NCBI GenBank assembly: GCA_012064415.1
Contig: SSNU01000134.1
Span: forward strand, 1 to 64,000
Direction of reading: 5' to 3'
From: Gyrodactylus bullatarudis
Lineage: Eukaryota; Platyhelminthes; Monogenea; Gyrodactylidea; Gyrodactylidae
Length of the DNA stretch: 64,000 nt
In this document: in pieces, positions 1-11,492 of the stretch
How the letters are laid out: every line of letters starts with the position of its first letter
Numbering within the stretch: the stretch's first letter is position 1
Notes under the pieces: generated by a model
What the model was told of the DNA's origin: nothing
Database searches by the model: none
Seen by the model: the letters and a program-made list of their open reading frames with translations, nothing else
Translations under genes and position numbers: made by a program

Positions 1-267
1 TGTCACATCCCCACCACCCTCAACTTCGCGAAATATTTTTCCTCTCTTCCCTCCAATATACCATTTTGTATACCGGATATACTACTTCTACCCTGCGGAA
101 AGGTGTCCGGGAAAGTACAGTCCTACCGAAATATCCCTTGAAGATTGTAGAGGTTTTTGATCTGATTTTGTGAATTTTCTATCATTTCAACAGATCGAGA
201 CATAGATAAGCATTTATTGAGTTAAAATGATTTTTGATATCATTGGTCAGTTGAGCAAATGTTGAGA

Positions 268-833
268 GCATATTGAGAAAGTAAGAAAATATGCCAAAAG
301 TAAGGAATAAGCGCTTTTAGAAGTAACGAGGAAGACAAATAGAAACTCGGATGTAACAGTACAGACGAACAAAATTACTAAGTATTTCAGCCAATGAACA
401 TTAATGCCAAAGAATTCCATAAAATTTTATTAACAATTTGTCAGATTATTTTCATTATTATCTTTATAAATAACTTTTCATTATTATTTTTCACAAAACA
501 TTTATTTTATCACTTAGACATTAGAATTTGAATATATGAATCTTCGTGTACACCATGTTTGCATAATAAGTGAAATGTATATATCCATATATCATGTATG
601 TCATCAAAATGCATCCCAACCCAGGGTGGGAAATATCAATCAAAGTAACCTCTACCCTTTTGACAATGTGATAAATACAGATGTACCCCAACACAAAAGA
701 GAGCCAATCAGATTTACTTATATTTTTCTTTGTAATTTCGTATATGTTTGGCATGTAAAAGGCTGACGAGTATGCCTGAAATAAAAGCGCTTATTCCTTA
801 CTTTTGGCATCTTTTCTTACTTTCTCAATATTT
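268..833. repeat. Inverted repeat, about 50-bp arms
   Basis: The segment near 268-317 is the reverse complement of 781-833 with few mismatches; both carry AAGCGCTTATTCCTTAC. The 460-bp spacer is AT-rich with no convincing gene. The right arm overlaps a hammerhead-like motif, so this looks like Penelope-type terminal sequence present in opposite orientations. No target duplication could be fixed. A stretch ATTTATTGAGTTAA occurs outside both arms (about 212 and 828). Confidence 0.6.
745..812 (+). ncRNA. Hammerhead ribozyme-like motif (Penelope-type)
   Basis: CTGACGA (763-769) is followed by an 8-nt helix II segment and GAAA (778-781). A helix III stem ATAA/TTAT then closes over a short loop (781-794), followed by a T that would be the cleavage site. 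Sequence on either side (GCATGTAAAAGG and CCTTACTTTTGGCAT) gives an imperfect helix I. Penelope-like elements are known to carry type I hammerheads. Helix II is weak here, so activity is doubtful. Confidence 0.45.
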
Positions 834-1494
834 ATTGAGTTAATATTTTGGAGAGATGTTTTTCTTGTATACTAGGTTATCAAGATTAACTCTTTAATTC
901 TTAATTGTGTATAGTGAGTATATTATTGAATATTGCTCAAAAAAATTATTAACATTTAGTAGATTTCATTAATATTCGTGACAGCTTTTATTATGTTAAA
1001 ATCAGTAAATCATCAGATGATAACGACTCTCAGAATCTCAAACAGAGATGAATTTGAAATTTGAATTAATGATTTCTTGACGATATACAAAAAAGCAGCT
1101 CGTTTTATTCCTAGATCACATCTTTTCATTGTGTTAGACATAATCATAAATCAATAGAATATGTGTGTTTTAACCAAACAGGACTTTTAAAAATTGGATT
1201 AATATATTAGGTTTGACTTTTGCTTTAATTTTCTGAAATAATTAAGATACTATTTTGTATAATAAAAAAGTTATGTGTTCTTAAAGTTTCATCAAAATAT
1301 AGCCCAAATAAGTAAGAGACAAAAAACTCCGTTTTTTCAAGATAAAATAATGGTAAAATCTAAGTTTTTTAATTAAAGAATCTCAATAATTTTTCTATCC
1401 TGTCATATTCTACTATAATAGTTAATATCAAAAATCAAAAACTTTTCAATCAACGAAGTATTCTTTCAGAGTTGAAAAAAATTATAATGAGTTG
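834..1494. other. AT-rich stretch without recognisable feature
   Basis: No open frame with splice support, no repeat arms and no transposon motif was seen in this stretch. Confidence 0.5.
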
Positions 1495-2038
1495 TTAAAA
1501 TAATGTGTCAGACTTTGAGAGCTGAGAAAACTTACATTCTCTAATCGAATCCTGGTCGAAAATAAAATCAAAATATCCATTCACATAACCACAACACTTC
1601 TGACCAAGATATTTTGCACCAGTGAAGGACACCGTCGAAGCTTCCTCTTTTATTTTTCCTTCTGAAATATCAATTATGTCCGTAATAACCTTATCCACAC
1701 ATCCAACTATCATGCCTATCTTCCTTAATACCCAATCAACAACGGATAATATATTGCAGTTATGCGTTGAATAATAAACAAATTTCCTCATCATCTTACC
1801 TAAAGAGTGAATCTATTAAATTCTTACTTAGTTTATCCTTTATAATTTTTATAAAATTAAAGTGATTTTTTCCAGTGTATATAACTTCAAGAATGATTTT
1901 TTTTCTATTGTGATAAATATTTGTTAGTTCAGCTTTATGGCCCTCCTGAGATACCCTAACTTTTTTTATCTGATACACTTTATCATGAATCACAAGGTTT
2001 CCTTCCGAATCAAAGTTCACTTCACTGTTGTTTTTCAA
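1495..2038 (-). CDS. Unrecognised two-exon gene fragment
   Basis: A minus-strand frame starts with ATG at 2038 and encodes about 79 residues rich in Lys and Ile. It runs directly into a GGTAAGA donor near 1800. A second open frame (about 1794-1495) ends near another GTAAGT donor. The arrangement suggests two consecutive exons of one gene, or a relic, with the acceptor between them not fixed. I recognise no domain. No other copy of this protein is in the window. It could be chance open frame in AT-rich DNA. Confidence 0.22.
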
Positions 2039-2040
2039 AT

Positions 2041-2631
2041 AAATTACATCTAAAATATAAAGGGTTTGATAAAATCTAAAATTAATAATATATAGGTAAA
2101 ATTAAATAGGATCACAGTGAAATTCTCCCAAGAAAATTCTATATTTTGTATATGCTGCTATATTTTTTAACTAAAATACACTGCATACCATGAATTATTG
2201 TTTAAGATATGAATATCAACAATTCCTGATTCTGCTTACTACTTACTACTCAGGGATACTTTAAATAACAATTTGTTGAATTGAATGCTCCAGTCTTACC
2301 AAATGTTGAACGATTTTTTCTGAATTCAATGAGGTAATCAGGATAGGGATGATTTGTAAAAGAACTATTGATTAATTTTCATCAGACTCTTACACAACAA
2401 GTTATTTATGCAGATTTGGCATCTTCTGATTCGTGCGATAGCTTTCCGATTTTGGATAGAAATTTACTCTGACGTAGAGCTCTGAATTCCGATTTGAAAA
2501 ACCAAGTTTATGATATATATTCGTTTTTATAAAAAAATATATATATCAGTTTTAACTTTTAATACTGTTATTTTTTCATTTATTTCAATAATTAAAACAT
2601 AGTATTCCATACTTGAGAAGAAGTTACGTGA
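2041..2631. other. Intergenic, nothing recognised
   Basis: AT-rich sequence without open frame, hairpin or transposon motif. Confidence 0.45.
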
Positions 2632-2862
2632 CTAACAAGCTTTAAAGTAGACTAAGATTGCCAGTAGTAATTGAAGCTGGTTATTATGAAGATAGGAATT
2701 GATGATTTTTACGAAATGCTTGGTAGGACTGGAGATAACCTCACACTTCGGCGATACCATATATCGTGTGTATATGATATGTGCGTTTTTCCTACCCCTT
2801 TTTATTGCGTAAACATTGTCACGATATTTATAAATTACTAACTTCAAGACCCCATAAAATCG
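2632..2862 (-). repeat. Dispersed repeat, inverted copy of 4780-4930
   Basis: Reading the minus strand, about 110 bp match the plus-strand sequence just downstream of the Merlin relic (shared GAAGTTAGT, TTATAAATATCGTGA, CGATATAT and GTATCGC). Because the other copy directly follows a Merlin-type coding relic, this is probably the 3' portion of a second decayed Merlin-family element in the opposite orientation. An open frame of 71 codons crosses it but I treat it as relic coding sequence. Confidence 0.5.
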
Positions 2863-2903
2863 TTTTGATAAAAGCTACAGGTACAAACGATATATCAAAC
2901 TGA

Positions 2904-3428
2904 AAAATCTCAAAAAAAAATCCTTTGTCTAAAATTGGTTTGATTAACTCCCTAATTTATGTAATTAATAGATTCTCCTCTTCCACTGGTCTGAAAATCT
3001 TAGGTTATAAAACATTCGTTCTTCCTCATTTGGATTACCTTTTCCCTCTCCTTCCTCATATCAATAACTCTAATTCGCTAACCATTGAAAGGATCCAATA
3101 CAGATTTCTTCATTCCTGTTTTCCTAATATTGATTCCTATAATTCACTAATCTCTATCTCTGGACTTGATCCCTTATGGTTGAGAAGATCGGCTTTCATT
3201 ATTAAAAATTTCGCCTCTTTCTCCGAACCAATCCGTAAATGTTATTCCCTCCATTACACAGCCTACTCGTACCACTTTCTCCTCAATCAATTTAGATGTT
3301 TAGACTCTAAATTTACTCTCTCGGATTGTGATAACCTTTATGATCTAGAATCAATAATCTCTTATTTAAGAACTAAACTTGATTACTCTTTGTCTCTTCT
3401 TTACTCTAATTTACATTTGACTGAATAA
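2904..3428 (+). pseudogene. LINE reverse transcriptase C-terminal fragment
   Basis: The open frame encodes the segment that follows the reverse transcriptase domain in non-LTR retrotransposons. It contains a YKTFVLPHLDY block (compare the family's 'yvlPileY') and an IERIQYRFL block (compare 'IESIQRRF'), followed by LDPLWLRRSAF. There is no ATG at the left end and the catalytic RT motifs are absent, so this is a 5'-truncated copy, the usual state of LINE insertions. An AATAAA signal lies about 25 bp after the stop. It is a dead copy. The clade (Jockey/CR1-like) is uncertain. Confidence 0.7.
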
Positions 3429-3779
3429 GTCCCCTTTTCGAGACCTTTTGCATTCAATAAAGTTAAATCTCTGACTGTGAGATAAAAGTTTAAATTGATT
3501 TAGCACCTGGCGTGTTGTCGTTGCACACTTTGCAATCAATTTCTATTCAGTGTGTATTAGAGACTAATTCTGCTGAAGGACCTTAAGAGGATGTGCCTAC
3601 TGCAGAAACCCAGGATGTCTCGTCTTGCTTGTGGATTTTATGATTTAAAAAAATTTATATTTTGAACATCTATGATTTCTCTGTACATATTTATCTTATT
3701 TATATCAATCTACATAATATAATGTTGCAATTTCAAAAAAATAATCTCTGTCGACCCTTTCATCTACATCATTAGACAT

Positions 3780-3983
3780 ATTGATGAATTTGTCTACAGA
3801 TCTGTTGGGATAACCATTCTCATTTAAGCGTAATTTTGACTCTTCTATTTCTATTGGTAATTCCTCCGGACTAGCGATCCTTCTTATCCTCTTCAGGAGA
3901 AATTCTTCATCAATCACTTCAAACCAAACCTGTGTATTCAGAAAAATTACTCTTATAATCTTCAATTACCCTCGCCTATGTGA
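3780..3983 (+). pseudogene. Penelope-like endonuclease, 3' end relic
   Basis: The plus strand encodes EKFFINHFKPNLCIQKNY and ends ...LQLPSPM-stop. This matches the C-terminus of the better-preserved GIY-YIG endonuclease at 20508-20873 (EKFFINLYKPNICVQKNY). Upstream codons are degenerate with stops. It is followed by the element's terminal repeat, which contains AATAGCAACAGTGAAGAG on the minus strand and is shared with 20460-20520 and 43880-43980. A minus-strand open frame at 3705-3965 is a shadow of this relic. Confidence 0.65.
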
Positions 3984-4190
3984 GCTTTTTCACTTTTCTC
4001 TTCACTGTTGCTATTTATTGAATAGTTTAGGTGTTTTTTCAGCTCACATTATATTCTTATATTTTTCAACTTTTACTATACTTCTTTCAAAATTTGTAAA
4101 ATATCATTTTCAATGAATTTTTAACTTTTATCATTATTTATGTGTCACTACTGATGAACCATAAAGAAATGTGCATTTGGTGAATAAATC
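3984..4190 (+). repeat. Penelope terminal repeat (pLTR) relic
   Basis: Directly follows the endonuclease stop and shares a 70-bp core with the regions at 20460-20520 and 43880-43980. It ends with a hammerhead-type motif at 4145-4183. Confidence 0.55.
4145..4183 (+). ncRNA. Hammerhead ribozyme-like motif
   Basis: Core CTGATGA (4151-4157) and GAAA (4166-4169). Helix I pairs TCACTA (4145-4150) with TGGTGA (4178-4183), six pairs including one U-G. Helix III is the near-palindrome ATGTGCAT, and the cleavable NUH would be ATT ending at 4177. The 8-nt helix II segment ACCATAAA does not pair well. The small palindromic helix III is what is known for Penelope-element hammerheads. Confidence 0.5.
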
Positions 4191-4379
4191 TTTTTTTTCT
4201 ATAACTACAAATATGGACTTTGATTGGTCGAAAACAATGATACTTCTATGCAGAAAGGCTTTCTATGAGTTAAATTCTAGAGATTTTCATTGGTTCTTTT
4301 CTAGAATAAATCCATGTATTCTTCGCCATTGCAGCTTGTATATATCATAATGCTCATAACGGCGCTGTTGATATCCTTG

Positions 4380-4930
4380 TTAGGTACAATCAGATATTCG
4401 AAAGTCGATTGTTTGGATTCAATGATCACGAGGGGAGATTAGGTGGCCCTGGAACTACAGTTGAGATTGATGAATGTCACCTTTTTAAAAGAAAGTATAA
4501 CAGCAGAAGAATTCTTGGTTATCAGCGTTTTCGGATTGGGGGTGCCATTTGCAGAGAAACAAGGCAAATACGTTTCAAAGTTATTTTCAGACGTACGAAG
4601 GATAACCTGCAAAGATTCATCATCGAAAATGTTGCACCAGGGACAACAGTGGTCACAGATGAATGGAGAGCATATCAAGGAATCCGATTTAATCATTTAA
4701 CTGGAACTCATAAACGAGGCTTCGTATCACTGGAGCTCACACAAATACAATTGAGAGAACTCCGATGATTAATTTGGTTATTAAGTCGTCTTTATGGGGT
4801 TTTGAAGTTAGTCATTTATAAATATCGTGATAATGCTTACGTAATAGGAATACGGGATAGGAATACGCAAATATACCCTCGCACATACCATGTATTCACG
4901 ATATATAGTATCGCGGATTTTTTGGAATCT
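4380..4930 (+). pseudogene. Merlin-type (IS1595/ISXO2-like) transposase relic
   Basis: The frame reads GGPGTTVEIDECHLFKRKY and later GTTVVTDEWRAYQGI, the first and second acidic blocks of the IS1595/ISXO2-like DDE fold. The third block, HTNTIER, appears in another frame just before 4760, so a frameshift separates it from the main frame. The N-terminal zinc-ribbon part is missing. Compare the intact copy at 22822-23765. The 3' flank (4780-4930) is repeated in inverted orientation at 2632-2862. Dead copy. Confidence 0.7.
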
Positions 4931-4959
4931 AGATTATGAGCCCCTCTTTCACGGTGCGG

Positions 4960-5335
4960 AGAAAAAAAATTCAGAAAAAATCAAGTTTTAAGGAAACTCC
5001 CTTATTTGAACTTTGAGTTGAAAATTTACGCTGATTTCAATGTGGGAGAGTGATCGAAAGTTGAATAATAATAAGATAACAATTAGTCAAAGAAACCGAT
5101 TATCATCATAAAAAATTTGATAAATACGTCATTTTTCATGGATCTTGAAATATCAAATTTCATCGACTTAAGTAGGGAAAATAGTAAAAAAACAAAATTT
5201 AATTTTGTCACGATTATGGGGTGATTCTCTAAACCAGATTCAGCATATATGATTTCTTTGACTAGTTGTGGTCCTAAAATTCAACTTTCGATTCAGTCTC
5301 TCATATCTCCGAATTTTTTTTGCTTTCTAACATGG
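4960..5335. repeat. Fold-back repeat, imperfect inverted arms
   Basis: The left half (near CTTTGAGTTGAAAATTTACGC and GATCGAAAGTTGAAT) is mirrored in the right half (ATTCAACTTTCGATTCAG). Similar fold-back units occur at 46075-46490 and 56480-56850 with the same GATTAGACAAAG-like and TTTCAACTCAAAGTT words. It is non-coding, probably a MITE or foldback family. Confidence 0.5.
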
Positions 5336-7290
5336 CTTCTGTTATTTTATTGGTAAATTCATACTTTGATATAATTAATACATGATATAAATTCCTGCAT
5401 CTCATGAACTATAATTAGCTATTTGGAAGGCCATTCGATTTATATTATTATTTTATAAAATTTATTTTTCGATCTTTATTTTTTTATTCATAAATTTATA
5501 CTTATAATATATCATAGTTTTACAAATCGAAATTCTACTCTGACGAAAGAAGTGGAGTAGAATTATTTATATGTTACAGTAAAAAGCCTGAATCAGTACA
5601 GAGTTAACAATAACACTGAATTTTCTTATCTCAAGCTTTGTAGTATAAATTAGATAATATTTAATTTTTCTCATAAATTAAAAAAATCTTTATAATTAAT
5701 ATTGAAATTTTTGAAAAAAACCATGAATTCATAAATTTATCAACTTCAATATAACATATTTATATATATTTTGCTTACCTTCACTTCTATGTTCCGTCTC
5801 TCTTGTTGACTGAAAGACATATGTATCTAAGGTGTTATCTGACTGGCTGTAATATTTTAAAAACTTTATTACTATTGTAATTAAAATGAAGTAAGTTTGT
5901 TGTACATTCTAAAGGAGGATCTTATACAGTATGTATTCCATCATTCTCTTCTCATGACTTCAGTTTAAATACTCGATCTAGTCGATAAAAGCGTATAAAA
6001 TAATTTCTTAATCCATCGAATTTAAAAAAAATAGGAAATTGAAAATTTGGAAATATGAGAAAAAAAAATCATAACCGAATGCGCATTTCTCAAAAGATCA
6101 ACAGTTGTCTCTCTTTGAAAATGATAATAGTTTAACTTTGAATGAAAAATAATAATTTACAATTTACAAAGAAATAGTATAAGTAAAAGAAATATAAGAG
6201 TCATATGTAAGCTGAAAAAACACCAAAAAATTCGGTAACACTTCACTTCGGGTACAGTGAAAAACTCCATTTAGGGGGGAAATTTGCGTTAGCCAATGAG
6301 AATCAATCAAAAACCTGAGTGCAATACATTTCCTATTAAGTGCTATTCTTTTCCATTGTAGACTATTCGCGTCTATGATTATATACAAATACTCGAATAC
6401 TATTCTCCATACTTCACTTAAGGTACATTGAGCAAGCCTAATGTATATCAATACGAGGCTTATTTCTGATTTAATTCACCCTAATTTTGTATATTTTCAA
6501 AGCCTTTTCCTAAATTGAAAGTTTGATAAATCATTGATCAATAAAAATTATAGTGTCAATCATTAGACAAGCATTCTCATTTTTCTGCTAACCAACATGA
6601 ACCTTCTGAGAACGATATCTGAAACATGATCTAGAATAAGACTTTATTGATAAATGCGATACTTCAAGAAATAAATAAAAACATTCCAATTCACTAGCTA
6701 TAGACTATAGTCTGATGCGGTGTTTGAAATGCGCTAAGGAATTCTCAATCCCAAAAGGGGAATCAATCTTCCACAGTCAATTTCAAGGTGACTCGTTGAA
6801 GGCAAATATTCCTCGAACAATCATAATTCATCAAAACCGCTTGTTTTAAACAAAGGAATTTATTTTCTTTAATATGATTGGTTGTTAGCTTCATAATAGA
6901 CACTTTCTCCTCATACACAGCAATGCATAATACCTACTACGTATATGCATACCTCCTTTTCGACCAATCAGATTTAAGTACAAAATATTAAAGGATTCTC
7001 ATGCGTGCGATTTTCAAATTCAATGAAAATGGTCAATCCTGATTCTAGGAAAGTTAAAACTTTAAGAAAAGAGTTTTCTGATGAATTAATCGATATTATT
7101 GATGAGAAATAGACGTGAATTGTGAAAAAAGTTTAGTGTTCTACTTTTAAGTAAAAAGTTTTAAAAGGCTTAAATTATGACTTAAATTCTATAAATGCTT
7201 AAAATATGCCCTAAAAACACCAAAAAGGCATATTTTCATTTTTCTTTAGCACTAAAGAATCCATTTATTAGGTCATACTTTTGCAGCCCT
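5336..7290. other. Non-coding AT-rich stretch
   Basis: No supported gene. A 95-codon minus-strand frame at 6164-6451 shows no family motif. A CGACCAATCAGATTT box (CCAAT type) lies at about 6961. Confidence 0.45.
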
Positions 7291-7880
7291 AATAATAATA
7301 TTCCAGTTGATCATGTGGTACTTGGATGACTATTTAGTAATATCAAAGGCTACTAATCAACATAAAAGTATATATACATAAGTAAGTATATATCTCTATC
7401 TAAAGTTAGAAGGGAATATAAAACCATGAAGCTGGAAACAGAAAAAGAAGAAGATAACTCTTTGAATTTTCTGGATTTGAACTAAAGAGAACGTAAGCTG
7501 AAATCAAAACTCGAGTGTACAGAAAACCTACAAATAAAAATATAATATATGTACCTCGAAAATATAAATTAAATACATTACAAGGGAAAATTTCAAGAAC
7601 ACTCAGAATATGAAATACTGGTTTTTTATGAGAAGATTTAGAGAAACTTGTTTTTATTTTTTGGAAACATGGTTATCCAGATAATTTAACAAATTGTTTT
7701 ATTGTTAGTAAAAGAAAAATTTCATAAAAATAATTTTGTTTTTGATTTTAATGATATTTTTTAAATGGATATTCCCAGTTATATATAGATATATATTCAA
7801 AGTTAAAAAATTAGGTAATCTAATAAAATAGGAAATTTTTTGACAGAAAAACAAAAATTAGGCCTAGATGAGATTCAAGG
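7290..7880 (+). pseudogene. Penelope-like element relic (RT part), left half
   Basis: Contains YLDDYLVISKATNQHKS (RT active-site block) followed by EKEEDNSLNFLDLN, a typical Penelope RT thumb segment (compare 'NSLPFLDV'), with stops and frameshifts. The 7805-7880 segment is nearly identical to 25121-25190, an uninterrupted copy. Here the element stops at ATTCAAGGTA and is continued at 16021, so 7883-16018 was inserted into it. Confidence 0.65.
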
Positions 7881-7882
7881 TA

Positions 7883-8264
7883 CGGTTAATTACACACATG
7901 ATGGCTCACATGATGAATATTCTTCTCCTCATATTTATATTTATACCTCTCTGCTCTCTTTCGGTAGACCAATAGAATTAGAGAAACACATTAACCAATC
8001 AGAATTAAGCTTCATTTCTTATCCAAGATTCAATCATTTTCCACTTTCTATCCCTAACTTCAACTCAAACTTTTACCTAACTTTAACTAAAGAAAAAATT
8101 TCAATTTATCTTCAAATTTTTATCCATTGTATTAAAAAATATCATCAATTTTATTCTTCTCAATTTTCTGCCATAGAGAAGTTTTTCTCAATCTATCAAG
8201 AAGTCTATTCTTCTTCTCCGCCTTTCAATAAACATGCAACAATGATATTTCTTGATTCAGGTTT
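7883..8264 (+). repeat. Left TIR of pogo-like element
   Basis: Inverted copy of 11111-11492 and direct copy of 30586-30967. It contains CCAATAG and CCAATCAG boxes about 90-120 bp from the end. The open frames that cross it (about 146 and 163 codons in different copies) are properties of the repeat, not a known protein. Confidence 0.8.
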
Positions 8265-8879
8265 TACCAAACTTAACTAAAGAAAAAATTTCAATTTGTC
8301 ATTCAAAACCTTTAATCACCTTAAATTAATAATTCCCTATTTTGATGTATCCTTTTCAATTAATTTCAATATAATGTTTCAGTTAAAAAAAGAAATTGAT
8401 AACATTGTAATTTTGGTATTCAGTTCGGTTTGGAATGAAATGAACTCCTTTTGAAACTTAAAAAAACTAATAAGCCTATTCAGTGAATCACACATCAACA
8501 TCATTTGAATAATTAATACATTGTAATTACTATTCATTGAATAGTATTCAATAATTACAGATTACATCATTAGTTCTTTCTATCTTTGACAACACCATGG
8601 GTGAAGACCCCTCTTTATCACGTTTAGAGCTAAAGATTTTCCTAACACGCATTGATAATAATTAATTTTCATAAACATTATTGAGCCTGTAATAATGAAT
8701 GAGGGGTCTTGTTGCATAGCTTCAAATTTTAGTTTAGCATGTAAGGGAGAAAATCAAAAACTTGACTGCATTTGTGTGTTTTCGTCAAGACACGTTGAGG
8801 TTTGTATTTGACCAATCAGAATGAGTTTTTCGTTAATCTCTTTAGATGGATTTTTTGGTCAGCACTAATTCTTATCATC

Positions 8880-11150
8880 ATGAAGAAACAAATTACTCCT
8901 CAAGAACGATTGGAAATAAAGAAGCTTTCGAAAACTAATTCTACTCGCTATTTAGCCAAGATCTTTAAAGTAATCCCACTGACAATTAAAAGAATTATTA
9001 AGAGTGAAGTGAATACTACACCAAAGATATCTCGTTTTCAATTACTTCGCCAGAAAATCTCAGAATGTCTTGATACGAAGCAAGCAGAAGGCATCGAAAT
9101 TTCTAAAAAAGACTAGACCGATATCATTACGAATTGCAAGAATGATCTCAACATGTCTTACATAAAAATTGGTCACAAATATCTCAATAATATCATGAAA
9201 GCTGAAAAACTCAAGGAGCCTAATGTAAGATTTTCTCTAATTTCTCTTTTCAAGATTATAGCCAGAAAAATTAAACTTGACAGGACTATAAATTTGCACT
9301 ACAAAATCGATGACAAAATATAAAGCAGTTCTCAATGCTACATATTAAGACATTTAAGAAGAAGTTTATCACATGCATCAAGATTCAGAATTTCGTGCAA
9401 GATGACGCAAAATTTCTAATTATAAAAAGCGAGAGCCTCAAATCAGTGTCATTTAGCAAACAGGTTAGAGTTCAGGCCAAGGAATCAATAAGCCTTCAAA
9501 TTCTCAAATTTATTAAAGAATTTGATTCAGATTTACATCAAAATTGTCTTTTATTTATCAGAGAAGACTCAATTTATATCGACCATAGTACTAAATTGAC
9601 ATTTGAGTTCAAGAAATACCAAGTTTATACTTATAAACAATTGAACAGAACTCAGCAAGAGATAAAATTCATCAAAAGCAGAAATTTTGTTAAGGCGATT
9701 TGTCAAAAATCAAAACACACAGGAAAGATATCACAAATATTGATTTCACTCACATAAATAAAATTGACCAAGCTCTTCGTGCAAGCGTCTATTCGTTATG
9801 TTCAAAAGCCATTACAAGTCTCAAGGTACACAGCAATTACAAAGATGCAAAAATTCTAGATTTTATTTTGAAACAGCTTTTCATCACTCAAATTGATCAA
9901 TCAGTCCTACATTTGGGATTTCCTTCAATTAAAACGAATTTTCCAATTAAGTATCGACTCGAAGTGATAGGACGTTATCAAGATGGCTTCAATATTGATA
10001 CTATATCCAAGGCATGTCTCAAAAGCAAACAGAGCATCAAGAGATATTTATCAGAGAAACTTGATTCATCTAAAATAGATCTCAACTCAACACGTAATGA
10101 AGACCATTCCACTGTTTTTGAAGAAATCCTTACTGACAATCAATTAGTTGGAATGCGAGAGCTTAAGGAGCTTGCGTTCGCAGTTGCCAATGCAATGGAT
10201 ATGACCGACTATAAGAGCTCTTACGGTCATCTCATGAAAATTTGTCAAAGAAACAATTTAACCTTTAGAAGAGTAGGTTTAATTAATTTATATAACAAAT
10301 TTTTATCATTGTTTAATAGCCTGTGAGGAGAAGCTCAAAGTGTTCCTCATGAATAATTGGAAGATTTCTACCGAGATTTGACAATAATTCTATCTGATTC
10401 TATCTGACCAGACGAAATTCACAACCTTGATGAGACAGCTTTGTTCATTTATATAACAAAAAGAAAAGTTTTGGTTAAGAAGAATAAAAATCCTCATGGC
10501 TACAAAGATCTCAAGGATAGAGTAACTACGGTTTCCTGTGTTAATGCAGCTGGGGAGAAAAGACCCTTCCAAATCATCCATTCATCCAAGAAGCCTCGAT
10601 GTTTTGACGATAATGACAGAACATTTCTTTATTACGAATCTTCAAAGAAAGGCTGGATGACAAGGGAAATATTTGCAAAATATCTCTTTGATTGGGACTC
10701 AGAATTGAGGGCTTCTGGTAAGAAAATAATTCTCTTTGTAGATAATGCTCCTAGCCATGCAGTCAATATAACTTTGACTAACATCAAAGTAAGTTTTTTT
10801 CATTTTTCAAGATTTCAAAACTCATCCATCACTAATTTATACAGTTGCAGTTTTTACCTCCAAATTGTACTTCAGTCTGCCAACCCATAGATGCAGGTAT
10901 AATTCGATCGTTTAAATGTGCATATCGTCGTCTTCTTGAGGGGGTCAGATTATCAAGGGGCAACAAACTCCATGAAATTAAAAGAAATTTAAATTTGAAA
11001 GAATGTCTTTATATCGCGAAAGAAGCCTGGAATAATGTCGATCCCAGTACCATCAAAAATTGCTTCTGTTGTGTGAAATTTATCGACAAGCCCAATGTTG
11101 AAAACTCTTTAAACCTGAATCAAGAAATATCATTGTTGCATGATTATTGA
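8880..11150 (+). pseudogene. pogo/Tigger transposase, frame-broken
   Basis: Starts MKKQITPQERLEIKKL (helix-turn-helix). A second part carries FPIKYRLEVIGRYQDGFNID and ELKELAFAVANAMDM, which look like CENP-B-type N-terminal and Tc5-type HTH domains. The catalytic domain follows: HNLDETAL (first D, about 10427), FVDNAPSH (second D), and QPIDAGIIRSFK (third D), spaced as DD30D as in Tigger elements. A 56-nt intron (10789-10844, GTAAGT...ACAG, phase 0) lies between the second and third D. Stops and frameshifts around 9116-9335 and 10322-10410 break the gene. A truncated identical 3' half lies at 30928-31569. The last codons run into the right TIR. Confidence 0.75.
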
Positions 11151-11492
11151 AAGGCGGAGAAGAAGAATAGACTTCTTGATAGATTGAGAAAAACTTCTCT
11201 ATGGCAGAAAATTGAGAAGAATAAAATTGATGATATTTTTTAATACAATGGATAAAAATTTGAAGATAAATTGAAATTTTTTCTTTAGTTAAAGTTAGGT
11301 AAAAGTTTGAGTTGAAGTTAGGGATAGAAAGTGGAAAATGATTGAATCTTGGATAAGAAATGAAGCTTAATTCTGATTGGTTAATGTGTTTCTCTAATTC
11401 TATTGGTCTACCGAAAGAGAGCAGAGAGGTATAAATATAAAGATGAAGAGAAGAATATTCATCATGTGAGCCATCATGTGTGTAATTAACTG
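11111..11492 (-). repeat. Right TIR of pogo-like element
   Basis: Equal in length to the left TIR and inverted. It ends ...TAATTAACTG followed by TA. Immediately to the right a Penelope fragment begins. Confidence 0.8.

Larger units (their letters stand above)
7883..11492 (+). mobile_element. pogo/Tigger-like DNA transposon with 382-bp TIRs
   Basis: The left TIR (7883-8264) and right TIR (11111-11492) are reverse complements of equal length (382 bp), starting C(A/G)GTTAATTACACACATG. TA dinucleotides flank both ends (7881-7882 and 11493-11494), as expected for Tc1/mariner/pogo insertion. The interior carries a broken pogo transposase. TIRs this long are unusual for pogo elements, which normally have about 20-30 bp. 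Confidence 0.75.

Noticed and set aside
521..766. Overlapping frames on both strands
   Set aside because: Low-complexity AT-rich spacer between inverted repeats; no motif and no splice support.
3705..3965. 86-codon minus-strand frame
   Set aside because: It is antisense to a Penelope endonuclease relic that is recognisable on the plus strand.
6164..6451. 95-codon minus-strand frame
   Set aside because: No domain, no repeat of the protein elsewhere, no splice sites in agreement.
7840..8280. 146-codon open frame (and 163-codon relatives at 11080-11571 and 30507-30998)
   Set aside because: They lie inside the 382-bp pogo TIR and its flanks in whichever orientation happens to be open. They have no independent family motif and follow the repeat, not a gene.
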